Part shown: positions 34,306-43,072 of the stretch, piece after piece
How the letters are laid out: each line of letters opens with the position of its first letter
How positions within the stretch are numbered: the stretch's first letter is position 1
From: Litoribrevibacter euphylliae
GTDB lineage: Bacteria; Pseudomonadota; Gammaproteobacteria; Pseudomonadales; Litoribrevibacteraceae
Assembly: GCF_042646085.1 (NCBI RefSeq)
Contig: NZ_JBHRSZ010000002.1
Coordinates: forward strand, 124,001 to 188,000
DNA length: 64,000 nt
Reading direction: 5' to 3'
Made by a program: the position numbers and the translations under genes
Notes under the pieces: generated by a model
What the model was told of the DNA's origin: nothing
The model's input: only the letters and a program-made list of their open reading frames with translations
Databases searched by the model: none

Positions 34306-36519
34306 TCAAGCTGCTTGGTGATCGCTGCCTAATCGCCCTTTATTCTGTCCTGTCATTTTCAAGACACCTGAAATATCAACGATTAAAGCCACCTTGCCAT
34401 CACCTAAAATCGTGGCGCCCGAAATGCCTTCAACTTTCTGATAGTTTTGTTCCAGGCTTTTGATCACCACTTGCTGTTGCGCCAGTAAATCATCCACAAA
34501 CAGACCGACTTTTGAGTTGTCGGCTTCCACCACCACCAAAAGTCCGTTTTCTAATTCACGGTTATCAGGCTCGACTTTTAATAGCTCGTGTAGCTTAACG
34601 ATTGGAACATATTCATCCCGTAAGCGAAGTACCTCTTTTTTGCCACCTACGTTATTGATCATGCCCATATCTACCTGCAAAGACTCAATGATAGAGACCA
34701 GCGGTAAAATAAAGACTTCCTGACCCACACGAACTAATTGTCCATCAAGAATTGCCAATGTCAGTGGAAGACGAATGGTAAAGGTCGAACCTTGTCCTGA
34801 CACTGATTCCACTTCCACCGAGCCATTGAGTTCTTGAATGTTACGCCGAACTACATCCATGCCAACACCACGGCCACTGATATCAGAAATCACATCAGCG
34901 GTTGAGAATCCCGGATGGAAGATTAATTCATGGATTTGTTCATCGGAGAGACGATCACTTTCGGACACCAATCCACGTTCAATGGCTTTGTTCCGAATAC
35001 GATCAACATCAAGACCTTTGCCATCGTCAATAATTTGAATAACGATGTTTCCACCCTGATGAAAAGCATTAAGAGTAATCGTACCGGTTTCAGGCTTACC
35101 TGCCGCCACACGTTGCTCGGGAGTTTCAATGCCGTGATCCAGTGAATTTCTCACTAGGTGAACCATAGGATCACCGATCTTCTCCATCACGGTCTTATCA
35201 AGCTCGGTGTTCTCACCCAACAGAACAAGGTCAATCTTCTTATTCATTGCCTTACTGAGATCTCGAACCAGCCGTGGGAAACGGCTGAAGGTAAAGCTGA
35301 TTGGAAGCATCCGAATTCGCATGACGCTTTCTTGTAGCTCACGGGTATTGTGCTCAAGTTGCGCCAAACCTTCTTGCAAACGAACCAGCTTATCCATATC
35401 AAAGTTGGCGCCTAGCTGCCCCAACATGGACTGAGTAATCACCAACTCGCCCACCATGTTGATCAGGCTATCGATTTTATCAATACCGACACGAATGGAT
35501 GTAGTTTCTGCCGCAGATTTTGATGCCGTCTTCTTCGCTGCAGGCTTAGCTGCAGCCTTATCATCCATGGCTGATGGAGCATCTGTAGTAGATGGAGCTT
35601 CTACAGCATCGGCGAGCGCCGTTTCAGCTACAGGTGATGGATCAGCAGAATCTACTTTGGCTGTTGAAATTTCTGAGGCGACTGTTTCTGAATGTGTTGT
35701 GTCTGAAGCAGCAACTTCGGCTACCACCGACAGCGGCTCACCCGCAGACGGGCTTTCAGCAACCTCTGAAGCCACGCCATCAACCCAGCGTATGGATAAC
35801 TCGGATTCATCGATTACCCATTCAAAAACCTCATCAATGTCTTCCCGTTTACCGCCCTCAAGCCTCAAATTCCAAGCTAAATAACAAGATTCTGGATCAA
35901 TTTGAGTAAATTCAGGAACATCACACACCACCACTTGGGAGGTTAATGTTCCTAGGCACTCAAGCTCTCGGAACATACGAACAGGTTCATTACCTGTTCG
36001 TAAGACATCAGCATCCGGTTTGAAATAAATGGCCCAATGGCCTTGATTATTCGACTCAGAATCGGTCGAATCTGAAGCATCGCTTGCAGAAATAACAGGC
36101 GTTTCTACACTCGAGTCACCAGCTGATGACTCTCCAGACAGAACAGCTTCGAATTCTGTTTTTAATTCCGTTGCCTGAGTGACTTCGGGTTCATCCCCCT
36201 GCTGCAAAGCCTGCATAATTTCTCGCAAGCAATCGACGGAGCGTAATAGCAGATCAACGTGATTAGCTTCCAGATTTCGGGAACCGGCACGAATCTCATC
36301 CAATAAGGTCTCGACCACATGGGTAAAATCTGCGACGACCTGAAAGCCAAAGGTACCCGAGCCCCCCTTAATCGAGTGCGCTGCACGAAAGATGGTATTA
36401 ATAGTTTCCACGTCAAAATCATCGGGGTTTAAATCCAGCAGCCCCTCTTCCATGGAATCCAGCCCTTCAAAGCTCTCTTCAAAGAACACCTGATGAAACT
36501 GACTGAGATCTATGCTCAT
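34306..36519 (-). CDS. cheA2: Chemotaxis histidine kinase CheA (second system)
   Basis: 737 residues. P1 with phospho-His in 'RAAHSIKGGSGTFGFQVVAD', a compact domain at about 155-250 ('GHWAIYFKPDADVLRTGNEP') often found in this CheA class, a Ser/Ala/Val/Glu-rich linker, then dimerisation, ATPase ('LVRNSLDHGIETPEQRVAAG', 'DDGKGLDVDRI') and CheW-like domains. It lacks the LHG repeats of the first CheA, so it may not be recruited by ParP (inference). It starts 30 bases after cheY. Confidence 0.97.
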   Translation of the reverse strand: MSIDLSQFHQVFFEESFEGLDSMEEGLLDLNPDDFDVETINTIFRAAHSIKGGSGTFGFQVVADFTHVVETLLDEIRAGSRNLEANHVDLLLRSVDCLREIMQALQQGDEPEVTQATELKTEFEAVLSGESSAGDSSVETPVISASDASDSTDSESNNQGHWAIYFKPDADVLRTGNEPVRMFRELECLGTLTSQVVVCDVPEFTQIDPESCYLAWNLRLEGGKREDIDEVFEWVIDESELSIRWVDGVASEVAESPSAGEPLSVVAEVAASDTTHSETVASEISTAKVDSADPSPVAETALADAVEAPSTTDAPSAMDDKAAAKPAAKKTASKSAAETTSIRVGIDKIDSLINMVGELVITQSMLGQLGANFDMDKLVRLQEGLAQLEHNTRELQESVMRIRMLPISFTFSRFPRLVRDLSKAMNKKIDLVLLGENTELDKTVMEKIGDPMVHLVRNSLDHGIETPEQRVAAGKPETGTITLNAFHQGGNIVIQIIDDGKGLDVDRIRNKAIERGLVSESDRLSDEQIHELIFHPGFSTADVISDISGRGVGMDVVRRNIQELNGSVEVESVSGQGSTFTIRLPLTLAILDGQLVRVGQEVFILPLVSIIESLQVDMGMINNVGGKKEVLRLRDEYVPIVKLHELLKVEPDNRELENGLLVVVEADNSKVGLFVDDLLAQQQVVIKSLEQNYQKVEGISGATILGDGKVALIVDISGVLKMTGQNKGRLGSDHQAA

Positions 36520-36549
36520 CCTTCCCTCCGTTCAACAGGAAACTCTCTT

Positions 36550-36912
36550 TTACCCCAGCACTTTTTTGATGGTATTAAGTAACTGATCTGGGTTAAAAGG
36601 TTTCACAATCCAACCTGTCGCCCCAGCTTGTTTACCTTCCATTTTTTTGTCACCTGCCGACTCAGTGGTCAACATCAAAATAGGCGTAAACTTATACTCA
36701 GCCAGGGTTCTAAGTTCCCTTACTAATTGAATACCGTCCATAACAGGCATATTTACGTCAGACAAAACCAAATCGAAGTCACTTTGTTTGGCTATGTTTA
36801 ACGCTTGTTGCCCATCTGCCGCTTCTTCAACCTCAAATCCGGCGCCTTTTAGAGTAAAGGTCACCATTTGTCGCATCGAGGCAGAATCATCTACAGCTAA
36901 AATTTTCGGCAT
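36550..36912 (-). CDS. cheY2: Single-domain response regulator CheY (second system)
   Basis: 120 residues, one receiver: 'KILAVDDSASMRQMVTFTLK', Asp in 'LVLSDVNMPVMDGIQLV', Thr in 'PILMLTTESAG' and Lys in 'GWIVKPFNPDQL'. It is not the CheY of the first operon: it has the ASMRQMV form typical of CheY proteins in STAS-linked clusters. Its target is unknown; there is no second CheZ in the window. The 121-base gap to the STAS gene has no promoter that I can name. Confidence 0.96.
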   Translation of the reverse strand: MPKILAVDDSASMRQMVTFTLKGAGFEVEEAADGQQALNIAKQSDFDLVLSDVNMPVMDGIQLVRELRTLAEYKFTPILMLTTESAGDKKMEGKQAGATGWIVKPFNPDQLLNTIKKVLG

Positions 36913-37033
36913 TTATCCAGCTCCTTTTAATTCGTGTCATTGCACGTTGCACTTATTATCTGAATTCAATATTCATCCAATTCGCTATCAAAACAATGCT
37001 TATACAGTCCGACCTACTAAATCCTTATATAAC

Positions 37034-37312
37034 TCAATGAATTCCAAGAATTTCACTTAAACCCAATAGCTTAACCCCTGAAATGACTGACTCTGTCGGA
37101 TTGATAAATGTCACCTTCAAACCTGCACTCTGAGTAGCAACTGTGAACGCATACAATAGTTGAAGGCTGGCTGTATCGGTTTGAGCAACTTTAGAGACAT
37201 CTATTTCCACTGACTGATGGTTTGATAACGCACCTTCCAACTGTTCATGTAGGCTTTCAACGACAGAAATATGAAGTTTCTCACCCGCATCAATTTGGCA
37301 AACATCAGACAT
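37034..37312 (-). CDS. STAS-domain protein heading the second chemotaxis operon
   Basis: 92 residues. A STAS domain with 'SKVAQTDTASLQLLYAFTVA' and 'GLKVTFINPTESVISGVKLL'. Related proteins often precede cheY-cheA in this kind of cluster; the exact role is not known, but they may be phospho-regulated partners. It is distinct from HsbA (27063-27368) and has Asp-Thr-Ala-Ser in place of Asp-Ser-Ser. A sigma28-type promoter lies about 120 bases upstream. Confidence 0.88.
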   Translation of the reverse strand: MSDVCQIDAGEKLHISVVESLHEQLEGALSNHQSVEIDVSKVAQTDTASLQLLYAFTVATQSAGLKVTFINPTESVISGVKLLGLSEILGIH

Positions 37313-37433
37313 TGAACCTGCTCCTTTTGGAAAAAATCATACAGCCTTGATTAGTCTAGTCGTAAATCTTTGGTTTTCTAGGTAGATACAACGGCAAAAT
37401 CGGTAAATCAAAGTAAGCGATATCTGAAGGGAG

Positions 37434-37460
37434 CTATCGGCGCGCAAACCAATATCTTTA
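37434..37460 (-). promoter_or_regulatory. Candidate sigma28 promoter for the second chemotaxis operon
   Basis: The (-) strand reads TAAAGATA, 11 bases, GCCGATAG. The TAAA and GCCGATA parts and the spacing match the FliA consensus. It starts directly after the fliJ stop and faces the STAS-cheY-cheA-cheW genes. Confidence 0.82.
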
Positions 37461-37910
37461 TTAAATGACTTGCTTCTTGCGAAAATGCTGAGCTTGAGAG
37501 AACTCATCCAGCATCTTTTGTTCTCGAACCCCTTGCTTTCGTTCTTCTTCCGCAAGTGATTTTTCGATCAACAATTCAATGGAGCGAACACGCGCATAGA
37601 TCTTTTCATAGTGCTTACGCACCTGTTCTAGCTGGCGTTCGTAGAGATTAATAGACTGTTCTTGATGTTCGATGGCCCCGAGGATTCGATCGGCCAATAG
37701 CTGACGATTTCTGAAATCTGAAGCACTGACACCTTGCTTACCGATCTCCTGGGCTTCATTGAGATAATCCGTTCGATAATCTTTAAGCTGGCTCATCGAG
37801 CTCTGAGCTTTTTGGAGATTGCCAATGGCCTCAGCCAATAGTTTGGCGGCCTGATCCTTCTTCTTTTTTTCAAGATCCAAAACCAGCTGTAAGCGATCGG
37901 CTTTACTCAT
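37461..37910 (-). CDS. fliJ: Flagellar export chaperone/stalk protein FliJ
   Basis: 149 residues, a long antiparallel coiled coil ('RLQLVLDLEKKKKDQAAKLL', 'QSINLYERQLEQVRKHYEKI'). FliJ sits in the FliI ring and couples it to FlhA. It is 28 bases downstream of fliI. The sigma28-type promoter of the next operon begins immediately after its stop codon. Confidence 0.9.
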   Translation of the reverse strand: MSKADRLQLVLDLEKKKKDQAAKLLAEAIGNLQKAQSSMSQLKDYRTDYLNEAQEIGKQGVSASDFRNRQLLADRILGAIEHQEQSINLYERQLEQVRKHYEKIYARVRSIELLIEKSLAEEERKQGVREQKMLDEFSQAQHFRKKQVI

Positions 37911-37938
37911 TGACGGTTACTCTCAACACTTCAAAAAA

Positions 37939-39381
37939 CTATCTGGTCTGAGCCGCTGGCGGTGTCTGGACAGACTGAGCTGCTGCACCTTCAAGTCTTG
38001 GCCCGTTGGACTGTTGAGCATTGGCATTGTTTTGGGCTGCGGCTACTGCACTGAATTGCCCTAACCCTTTAATGCTTTCTTCCAATGGATGTGCTTCTCT
38101 CATACTCTGCTGCAAGAAAGCTTTCATGGCAGGATGAAGCTTAATAGACAGATCCGTTTCAGGATCACTCCCTGGGGCATAGGCACCAATGGTAATAAGG
38201 TCTCGATTCTGCTGATATCTGGAGTAAATTTGTTTGAAACCTTGTGCTGATTTTAGATGAGTGTCTGCAACGATCTGAGGCATGGCACGACTGATCGATG
38301 CTTCCACATCAATCGCCGGATAATGGCCTTCTTCCGCTAAACTCCGGGACAATACCACGTGCCCATCGAGAATCGCCCGTGAGGCATCAGCAATTGGGTC
38401 TTGTTGATCATCCCCTTCCGTCAATACGGTGTAAAAAGCGGTAATCGAACCACCAGTTTCATCACCATTACCGGCACGCTCCACTAATTGAGGAATCTTT
38501 GCAAACACACTGGGTGGATATCCTTTGGTTGCGGGTGGTTCACCCACTGATAAGGCAATTTCACGTTGTGCCTGCGCGTAACGGGTCAACGAATCCATCA
38601 GTAGTAACACGTCTTTCCCTTGATCACGGTAAAACTCAGCAATGGCCGTGGTGAGCATGGCTGCACGCAGACGCATCAATGGTGAATCATCGGCTGGGGA
38701 CGCAACCACAACTGAGCGAGCTAAACCTTCTTCACCTAGAATATCATCAATAAACTCTTTTACTTCTCGTCCCCGTTCCCCGATCAAACCCACCACAGTA
38801 ATGTCGGCTTTGGTATGTTTGGTCATCATGCCAAGCAAGACACTTTTACCCACACCAGAACCGGCAAACAAACCAATACGTTGACCTTTTCCTACGGTTA
38901 ATAGTGAATTAATCGCACGAATTCCAACGTCAAGTGGCTCTCGGATTGGGCGACGTGCCAGCGGGTTAATGATGTCCCCAACTAATGGAACTTCGTCACT
39001 TGAATCAAGCGCACCCTTGCCATCAAGCGGTTGGCCCACACCGTTCAAAACGCGGCCTAGCAAACCGAATCCCACAGGAATTTTGCTTTGTCCTGGTAAC
39101 GGAATCACCTTATCACCCGGCTTTAAGCCCACAGTAGATTCTGTTGGCATGAGAAACAGGCGGCCTTCCGCAAACCCAACCACTTCGGCTTCCACATGTT
39201 TTCCACCACCGGAAACAACGACACAATGATCACCCACCGTCGCGGTACATCCTGCGGCTTCAATGGTCATACCCACCATTCGAATCAAACGGCCTTCGGT
39301 AGCTGCAACCTCAGTTTCAGCCACCCGTCCTTTAGCGTCTTGCAGAAAAGTAAGAATATCCGTCATAAGACTGTCAGCCAT
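37939..39381 (-). CDS. fliI: Flagellum-specific ATP synthase FliI
   Basis: 480 residues. Walker A in 'LFAGSGVGKSVLLGMMTK', Walker B near 'DVLLLMDSLTRYAQAQREIA', and family signature 'PPSVFAKIPQLVERAG'. The C-terminus has a Gln/Asn/Ala-rich extension of about 40 residues ('AAAQNNANAQQSNGPRLEG') beyond the usual end. It energises early steps of export. It starts 6 bases after the fliH stop. Confidence 0.97.
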   Translation of the reverse strand: MADSLMTDILTFLQDAKGRVAETEVAATEGRLIRMVGMTIEAAGCTATVGDHCVVVSGGGKHVEAEVVGFAEGRLFLMPTESTVGLKPGDKVIPLPGQSKIPVGFGLLGRVLNGVGQPLDGKGALDSSDEVPLVGDIINPLARRPIREPLDVGIRAINSLLTVGKGQRIGLFAGSGVGKSVLLGMMTKHTKADITVVGLIGERGREVKEFIDDILGEEGLARSVVVASPADDSPLMRLRAAMLTTAIAEFYRDQGKDVLLLMDSLTRYAQAQREIALSVGEPPATKGYPPSVFAKIPQLVERAGNGDETGGSITAFYTVLTEGDDQQDPIADASRAILDGHVVLSRSLAEEGHYPAIDVEASISRAMPQIVADTHLKSAQGFKQIYSRYQQNRDLITIGAYAPGSDPETDLSIKLHPAMKAFLQQSMREAHPLEESIKGLGQFSAVAAAQNNANAQQSNGPRLEGAAAQSVQTPPAAQTR

Positions 39382-39387
39382 CCTTAA

Positions 39388-41727
39388 TTAAATAACTGGG
39401 TACGGATAAGACACGAAACCGTTCTGAGATTGAGCCATCCCTTGGTTCTGAGCCTGCGGATTCTGGTTAAAATAACTCGGAGCTGAATAACTAAAAGCAC
39501 TAAAGTTCCCTTGCTGAGCCGGAATCAATGGTACTGGCTGTACAGGCATACCTTGATAACTTCCCCATTGGCCAGGCGCCATTCCCGGTTGCATGCCTTG
39601 CTGCATGTTCTGTGGCATTGGCATCATACCTCCCTGCATCGGAGTCTGCATCGACGGTTGCATGTGCTGCATAGGTTGCTGAGGATAGCCCTGCATTGGC
39701 ATTCCAGGTTGCCCCATTCCTTGTTGAGGCATTCCCTGCTGCGGAGCGTACTGAGGTTGATACTGCATCTGAGCTTGCGCCTGCTGATTCATAGCTTGCG
39801 CCTGAGCCTGAGCTTGCTGTGCCTGCATCTGGGCATGTTGAGCCTGAGCCGTCGCTGCTTGCGCTTGCATTTGAGCCTGTTGCGCTTGTTGATTCATCGC
39901 CTGTGCATGAGCTTGGGCTTGTTGTGCTTGAGGCGTTTGCCATGCAAACGCTTCAAAGCCATTTCCTTGTGATGTCGGTTGCATCATGGATTTAACCTCA
40001 GGATGGTCTGAATCAGGAGCCGCTGCGCTTTGCTGACTCGACGGGTCACTCATTGCACCGTTGGAGTTATCAAGATCTGGTAATTCTTGAGGTGCCGTTT
40101 GATTAATATCTTCTACATCTTGCTCAGAGAAATCTTCCTGAGCCATTAAATCCGAGACTTTCTGATTTTCAGGATAAACCGTAGTGTGTTCATCTTGGGA
40201 AGCCGCATCAAAATCAAATACCTCAGAATCGTCGGCTTTTTCAATACCCTCTGATTCCAATTCTGGTAACGAGCCATTACCCAGTTCTTCGTCATCGGAC
40301 GCTCCAAGCATCGGCTCTTCGGAAATCGGAGTCGTTTCATCCAGAGATTCTTGCGGCGCTTGAGGGTCAGTTTCGTTTACAACCGTTTCTTCAAAGGCGG
40401 TAAACTCAGAGGTATTTTCTTCAACCGCAGTTTCATCCTGCACGTCTTCTTGTTGTGCCGATGCTTGTTCATGATCAGAAGACTCAGCTGCTTCAGTATC
40501 CGCCAAAGTCTCAGCAGATGATGATTCAGCACTCTGCTCTTCTGAATGGTTCTCCAAGTCTTGAGGCGTTTCTGATATGTCAGACACTGGTTCTTCTACT
40601 GACACATCAACAGGCTCTTCTACCCGCTCGTCCACAGAATCAGAAGACGCCGCTGCGTCAGTCTCATCAAGTGACGTATCGCTTTCTTCCAACAGCTGTT
40701 CGCTTGGCTGCTCAGTTTCATCCGGATTAAGTGCGCCTTGCTCTGTGTTTTCATTATCAGCACTTTCATTATCATCACTCTCGTGATCAACCATTTCAGG
40801 CATCGCTTGTTCCGGTGCTTGCTGAGATTGAGAGCTGTCTGGAGATTGAGAGTCGTCTGGAAATTGAGAGTCGTCTGGAAATTGAGAGTCGTCTGGAAAT
40901 TGAGAGTCGTCTGGAAGGTCATAGCCTTCCGCTAGAGATGACAGGGTCTTTTGAGTGTCGCTGGCTTTGTCTGCCGCCAAATCAATCGCCCAATCGGTAC
41001 GACCTAACAAATTAAGAATGGCTTGTTGGAATCGATGTTCAGATGTCAAATCAACAAGAGACGGGCCGCTCTTGAGTTTCAAGCCCCCCGGTAAGATAGA
41101 ATCATCCCCCACTATCTTCCATGTCGCGCCCGCTTCTTCCGCAGCATTTTCGACATGAATCAAATCGACCGGATTAACCGTCACCTCGATTTGTTCCCGA
41201 GAGGATTCCATTTGATCCAGACCTTGCTTCAACAACTCGGTAACCTGAGAAGAATCCGTTTGGAGCTCACGATGAATGACCGTGCGGCTGACAGCAGTAA
41301 TGACGTTTAACAGGGATTCTTGAACTTGGCTGTTTAAATCTGCCAGAGGTTGATCAAATCGAGTCATCAAGTCTGCCAGATTTTTGACCTCAGCAGCGAT
41401 GTCTTTCTGACCTTCCGCCAAGCCTTGCTTCAGACCTTTGTCATACCCTTGCTTAGTACCTTCGTCTTCACCTAATTTAAGGCCTTGGGCATGACCCTCT
41501 TTCTGACCTTTTGCCAAGCCTTCCTGATAGCCTTTTTCCTGGCCTTGGGTAAGCCCATCCTGATAGGCTTCTTGTCGAATACCTTCCACTTCTTCAGCAG
41601 TGACTGGCTCTATCTCAATTTCATTAGCGGCTTCATCCTTATCATCCAAAGACGGTAATTCCCAGCGTTCATACGCTGTCATAGCACCCGTCTCGGGGAT
41701 TCGACCTACATTGTTTTTATTGGACAT
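39388..41727 (-). CDS. fliH: Flagellar export regulator FliH with very long acidic and Gln/Met-rich C-terminal extension
   Basis: 779 residues, against about 230-330 in the family. Residues 1-250 are FliH: 'MTAYERWELPSLDD', a GxxxG-type helix ('GLTQGQEKGYQEGLAKGQKE') and a C-terminal domain ('ITAVSRTVIHRELQTDSSQV', 'GGLKLKSGPSLVDLTSEHRF'). Residues about 260-590 are Glu/Asp/Ser-rich, with an FPDDSQ repeat near 270-300. Residues about 592-779 are Gln, Ala and Met-rich, then Gln-Pro-Met-Gly-rich, ending 'VSYPYPVI', which resembles a prion-like domain. The frame is uninterrupted. A terminator and a 328-base gap separate it from fliG. Confidence 0.9.
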   Translation of the reverse strand: MSNKNNVGRIPETGAMTAYERWELPSLDDKDEAANEIEIEPVTAEEVEGIRQEAYQDGLTQGQEKGYQEGLAKGQKEGHAQGLKLGEDEGTKQGYDKGLKQGLAEGQKDIAAEVKNLADLMTRFDQPLADLNSQVQESLLNVITAVSRTVIHRELQTDSSQVTELLKQGLDQMESSREQIEVTVNPVDLIHVENAAEEAGATWKIVGDDSILPGGLKLKSGPSLVDLTSEHRFQQAILNLLGRTDWAIDLAADKASDTQKTLSSLAEGYDLPDDSQFPDDSQFPDDSQFPDDSQSPDSSQSQQAPEQAMPEMVDHESDDNESADNENTEQGALNPDETEQPSEQLLEESDTSLDETDAAASSDSVDERVEEPVDVSVEEPVSDISETPQDLENHSEEQSAESSSAETLADTEAAESSDHEQASAQQEDVQDETAVEENTSEFTAFEETVVNETDPQAPQESLDETTPISEEPMLGASDDEELGNGSLPELESEGIEKADDSEVFDFDAASQDEHTTVYPENQKVSDLMAQEDFSEQDVEDINQTAPQELPDLDNSNGAMSDPSSQQSAAAPDSDHPEVKSMMQPTSQGNGFEAFAWQTPQAQQAQAHAQAMNQQAQQAQMQAQAATAQAQHAQMQAQQAQAQAQAMNQQAQAQMQYQPQYAPQQGMPQQGMGQPGMPMQGYPQQPMQHMQPSMQTPMQGGMMPMPQNMQQGMQPGMAPGQWGSYQGMPVQPVPLIPAQQGNFSAFSYSAPSYFNQNPQAQNQGMAQSQNGFVSYPYPVI
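39400..39955 (-). repeat. Low-complexity Gln/Ala/Met region of fliH
   Basis: Encodes about 185 residues of Gln, Ala, Met, Pro and Gly in short imperfect repeats (QAQAQ, MQAQA, then QQGMPQQGMGQPGM). Both strands look open across it because of the composition, so (+) strand frames here are artefacts. Confidence 0.85.
40824..40913 (-). repeat. 18-base tandem repeat, five copies, in fliH
   Basis: Units at 40824, 40842, 40860, 40878 and 40896, the last three identical. They encode repeats of Phe/Ser-Pro-Asp-Asp-Ser-Gln. Near identity suggests slippage and possible copy-number change between strains. Confidence 0.92.
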
Positions 41728-41970
41728 AGAGCACCTTTTATTACTGCTGACTACTACTGAACCTACTAATAAACACTATGGCTAAGTGATTCTGTCGATA
41801 ATTAATGCAGCCAATTAACTCTTTCACGAATTCAGTAGAACGAACTCAAAACCACTCAACCCGAAACCACTGAAAATTGACTTAACTCGTATCAACACCT
41901 TATCAAATGCAAAGATCGTGACAGGTTTTACTGCCAATTTTATGGCACGCCCATATTCTTTAGTTTAGCC
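41728..41970 (-). other. Gap between the fliG terminator and fliH
   Basis: About 240 bases with no supported gene. No sigma54 or sigma28 site with correct spacing was found, so what starts fliHIJ transcription is open. A TAAA...GCCATAAA pair has a spacing of 17, not 15. Confidence 0.3.
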
Positions 41971-42016
41971 AAAAGAAAAGGCCAGAAACCCACTCTATTG
42001 AATCGACTTCTGACCT
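41971..42016 (-). terminator. Probable intrinsic terminator after fliG
   Basis: Nine-base stem (41979-41987 with 42008-42016, one G-U), 20-base loop, followed on the (-) strand by TTTTCTTTT. It lies 40 bases after the fliG stop. Confidence 0.6.
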
Positions 42017-42055
42017 ATTCTTATCCACGTTGTTTGTAGCTGGTTTGAAGAGGAA

Positions 42056-43072
42056 TTACACCATATCTTCAGCACCGCCCAATACAATCTCACCAGCTTC
42101 TGCCATCTGACGAGCCGTTGCCAGAATCTCACGCTGTGCCGTTTCAACCTCACTGACACGAACCGGACCTTTCGCTTCCAGATCATCCATAAGCAATTCG
42201 CCAGCACGTTTGGACATATTCTTGAGGAATTTGTCTCTCACAGAGTCGTCCGCGCCTTTCAGAGCAATAATCAGTGAATCCGACTGAATTTCGCGAAGCA
42301 GCGCCTGAATACCACGGTCATCCACATCCACCAGGTTATCGAATACAAACATAAGGTCTTCAATCTGATTACCAAGCTCTTCATCCACTTCTTTAATGGC
42401 ATCCATAAGATCGGCTTCGATTGAGCTGTCCATCATGTTCATAATATTCGCAGAGCACTTCACACCACCCATAGAAGCAGTCTGACCACCTGCAGTACCA
42501 GAGAACTGTTTCTCCAGAATTGAGTTCAACTCTTGCAAGGCACTTGGCTGAACCGCTTCCAACGCAGACACACGCAAAATGATGTCCAAACGTTGTTTCT
42601 CATCAAACAAGCCTAATACTTCCGCCGACTGATCCGGGTCCAGATACGCAATTACGATCGCCTGAATCTGAGGGTGTTCGTATTTGATGATGTCGTGTAC
42701 CGAACGACCATCCATCCACTTAAGGGTATCCAGACCTTTGGTGTTACCACCCATTAAAATACGGTCGATCAAACCATTGGCTTTCTCTTCACCCAACGCC
42801 TGAGTCAACATACTCTTAATGTAGTCGTCAGAACCGATGCCTAAGCCGGTATGCATGCCTACATCATCAATAAAACTTTGAACCACAGCTTCCACGACAT
42901 TGCGCTTAACCGTTGGTATTTTAGACATGGCGCTACCAATCGCCTGTACTTCTTTTGGCCCCATGTGCTTGAGGATTTCCGCAGCATCCGACTCACCCAA
43001 AGTCATCATCAAGATTGCCGCGCGTTCAATTTTTGGCATGCCTGAAACATCAGGTAATTGATCATCAGTCAT
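42056..43072 (-). CDS. fliG: Flagellar rotor switch protein FliG
   Basis: 338 residues. N-terminal ('KIERAAILMMTLGESDAAEI'), middle ('EHPQIQAIVIAYLDPDQSAE') and C-terminal domains ('DLMFVFDNLVDVDDRGIQAL' with 'LIIALKGADDSVRDKFLKNM' as the stator-facing helix) are intact. It joins the MS ring to the C ring and takes torque from stators. Its start overlaps the fliF end by 8 bases. Confidence 0.98.
   Translation of the reverse strand: MTDDQLPDVSGMPKIERAAILMMTLGESDAAEILKHMGPKEVQAIGSAMSKIPTVKRNVVEAVVQSFIDDVGMHTGLGIGSDDYIKSMLTQALGEEKANGLIDRILMGGNTKGLDTLKWMDGRSVHDIIKYEHPQIQAIVIAYLDPDQSAEVLGLFDEKQRLDIILRVSALEAVQPSALQELNSILEKQFSGTAGGQTASMGGVKCSANIMNMMDSSIEADLMDAIKEVDEELGNQIEDLMFVFDNLVDVDDRGIQALLREIQSDSLIIALKGADDSVRDKFLKNMSKRAGELLMDDLEAKGPVRVSEVETAQREILATARQMAEAGEIVLGGAEDMV

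Noticed and set aside
37337..37555. Small frame after fliJ
   Set aside because: It overlaps the fliJ end in another frame and the sigma28 promoter; no supporting features.
39500..39972. Long open frames on both strands opposite the Gln/Met-rich part of fliH
   Set aside because: They follow from the low-complexity composition; no domain or ribosome site was seen and fliH explains the region.
40824..40913. CRISPR-like regular repeat
   Set aside because: Units are directly adjacent, with no spacers, and are in frame in fliH.
40577..41015. Serine- or leucine-rich (+) strand frames with repeats
   Set aside because: They are antisense readings of the acidic fliH repeat region.
41940..41975. Possible sigma28 site ahead of fliH (TAAA with GCCATAAA)
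   Set aside because: Spacing is 17 rather than 15 and the -10 element lacks the G of GCCGATAA.
41995..42207. Small (-) strand frame at the end of fliG
   Set aside because: Alternate-frame reading of fliG and the terminator.
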